A stretch of DNA of 64,000 nucleotides, from contig NZ_JAHRID010000001.1 in NCBI RefSeq assembly GCF_019100565.1, forward strand, positions 496,001-560,000, given 5' to 3'. The stretch is from Arsukibacterium indicum. Lineage in GTDB: Bacteria; Pseudomonadota; Gammaproteobacteria; Enterobacterales; Alteromonadaceae. The first letter of the stretch is position 1. The number at the start of each line of letters is the position of its first letter. A program made the translations under genes and the position numbers. The notes beneath the pieces were generated by a model. It saw only the letters and a list, made by a program, of their open reading frames with translations, ran no database searches and was not told where the DNA came from. Below are positions 62,623-64,000 of the stretch, in pieces.

Positions 62623-63999
62623 TTAATCATCCGGCAGGGAAAGATCCAGAATATCATCCAGATCGTTGTTTTTTTGTGCTTTTGTCTGCGCAGGCTCATT
62701 TTTGGTACTACCAGCAGCCGCAGCAGATGGCTTGACACTGCCAGTTGCAGCAACTGTTTTGTTCCGCCAAAACAGCAAAGCAGCCGGCTTTTTACCACTC
62801 ATAATAAACCAGATGGCAAGGCTTCCTGTGATCAGAATAAACACATTAATACCAATAACCAGTGCCCATGGAAATCCCGGATCAACTTCGGGTTCAACAG
62901 GGCTTAGGTCAGCACGCATTTGTTCTGGTAACTGCTCCAGTTCGGGCGCGGCAAATGTTTGCTGATTTACCACAAAACTTAATTCCGGCATTGTTAACAT
63001 AAACTCGCGACCATCCTGCCAGTTGCCAAACACCGCAGTCTCAAGAATATAACTACCAAACCCTTTATTTAGCACAACCAGGGTATTATCAGGGTTTGCC
63101 TCGGCATTCAATGCGTACTGGTCAACACTGCCATCCGGATATCGAATTCGTCCCTGGATAAGCAAACTTGCCGCATCTACACCCGGCTCCGTTAAATTAA
63201 ATATTACCTGATGGCTGTCAGCTTCAGTTGCTGCCATAACAACTTCCGGGTTAATTGGTGCCGGCTTTAAAATAAGGGGCTCTTGCTCAATTTCCCGGGT
63301 ATAGAGTGCTGTACGGACAATATATTTGGGGGTCCATTGCCCCGCAACAAAGTCAAGTTTGAACTCACCGGTAAAAATACCGTCGCGGGCCCGCTCATCA
63401 AAACCGCGGCCATCATCTCTGAACGTGGCTACCTGAATAATACCGCGGCCAAAATTATCAAACTCTGCATTATTTGTGCTGATGAAAATGACTTCCAGCG
63501 TTAGCACTTCCCGAAAATCACGGGCATTTACCGTTGTATCGCCATTTAATAGCCGTGCAGTGACTTTGACGGTTTCCCCTACCATCAGATTGGCTGGCAG
63601 TGGGTCAACGTCAAGTTTAATATCAGTAAGCACCATAATCCGGCTTTCTGGCAGGATCCGGCCAATAGCTTGCCACGGCCCGGCCATAGGGTTATTAATT
63701 TCTATTAAGTCGTAGGTGGCGGCATCATGCCAGCGTATCTGATTTTCTTCTGCGGTATTAAAATGCAACTTACTGCCATCGGGCCTGACCAACACCACTG
63801 AGGCGCTGCCCGGGCGACGAAACAAAAGTAATGTAATGGTTTCAACTTCGCTGTCGATCCGAAAGCGATTTTCGAAAAAGGGGATCTGATTTTTAGTAGG
63901 TAAATCGCCCAGCAGGGCAAAACCTTCGGCCTGATCGCTGGCCTGCTCAGCGGTTAACGCCTGTTCTGCAGGCTCGCTGTCCTGACGAGCCTGTACCAT
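62623..63999 (-). CDS. TIGR03503-like membrane-anchored protein (probably N-terminally cut)
   Basis: At least 458 residues; the true start is probably beyond the right edge, since no signal peptide is seen at the ATG at 63,999. The large beta-rich region (ITLLLFRRPGSASVVLVRPDG; AARDGIFTGEF-like stretch) ends in a membrane segment (WALVIGINVFILITGSLAIWFIM) and a Lys/Ala-rich tail with DDILDLSLPDD. The pattern matches my memory of TIGR03503 proteins of Alteromonadales, of unknown function. Confidence 0.75.
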   Translation of the reverse strand: MVQARQDSEPAEQALTAEQASDQAEGFALLGDLPTKNQIPFFENRFRIDSEVETITLLLFRRPGSASVVLVRPDGSKLHFNTAEENQIRWHDAATYDLIEINNPMAGPWQAIGRILPESRIMVLTDIKLDVDPLPANLMVGETVKVTARLLNGDTTVNARDFREVLTLEVIFISTNNAEFDNFGRGIIQVATFRDDGRGFDERARDGIFTGEFKLDFVAGQWTPKYIVRTALYTREIEQEPLILKPAPINPEVVMAATEADSHQVIFNLTEPGVDAASLLIQGRIRYPDGSVDQYALNAEANPDNTLVVLNKGFGSYILETAVFGNWQDGREFMLTMPELSFVVNQQTFAAPELEQLPEQMRADLSPVEPEVDPGFPWALVIGINVFILITGSLAIWFIMSGKKPAALLFWRNKTVAATGSVKPSAAAAGSTKNEPAQTKAQKNNDLDDILDLSLPDD

Positions 64000-64000
64000 T

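Overview
The window joins most of the early, lysis and packaging half of a lambda-type prophage (1 to about 23,150) to ordinary chromosome of a marine or freshwater gammaproteobacterium (about 23,200 to 64,000). Gene content and order (thyA-lgt-TSUP-ptsP-rppH next to divergent mutH, topA, astB, sohB, a VolA/Pla-1 family lipase, tandem FlgO-family lipoproteins, proS, three tRNA-Asp genes) fit the Alteromonadales/Chromatiaceae neighbourhood such as Rheinheimera, Arsukibacterium or Alishewanella. The genus is an inference from gene content and could not be checked by a search.

Prophage. Read from the immunity region outwards, the map is that of lambda. The repressor gene (12,553, + strand) is followed in the same direction by two coupled genes, a HipA-like kinase and an unknown partner, in the position lambda uses for rexAB. 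Operator-like palindromes flank this block at 12,465 and at 14,767-14,835. Leftwards (- strand) run Cro-like, CII-like, a small membrane protein, about 700 bp without a convincing gene but full of inverted repeats (candidate large structured RNA), a replication initiator with internal repeats, a DnaC-like loader, a tyrosine integrase, a chain of small overlapping genes, a RuvC-like resolvase, a Q-like antiterminator, a late promoter with two terminators, endolysin, Rz/Rz1, holin, a candidate cos region, terminase small and large subunits, gpW and the start of the portal gene, which leaves the window. Rightwards (+ strand) run about eighteen small coupled genes including an MT-A70-type adenine methylase, a C5 cytosine methylase, a PapB-like protein, SSB and an AlpA-like excisionase candidate, ending near the right prophage boundary at about 23.1 kb.

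Chromosome. Three FlgO-family lipoproteins, thyA-lgt, a TSUP permease, ptsP and rppH lie on the - strand. The rppH-mutH gap holds three consensus DnaA boxes and a perfect CRP half-site pair. Then come mutH, a solute-binding lipoprotein, a sterol-desaturase family enzyme, cysB, a soluble histidine kinase, a gene beside topA, topA, astB, an Ig-repeat lipoprotein, a dicarboxylate/glutamate symporter, sohB, a large lipase lipoprotein, a YciK-type reductase, GDP-mannose synthesis genes (manB-manC), carbonic anhydrase, purU, trmO, a kelch protein, proS, a sulfur cluster (TSUP, rhodanese, two YeeE/YedE halves), a GAF-histidine kinase, three identical tRNA-Asp genes with a clear promoter, and a TIGR03503-like membrane protein cut by the window edge.

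The strongest leads for something new are the HipA-like kinase pair in the rex position, the structured gap at 10.75-11.45 kb, and the DnaA-box cluster beside mutH.
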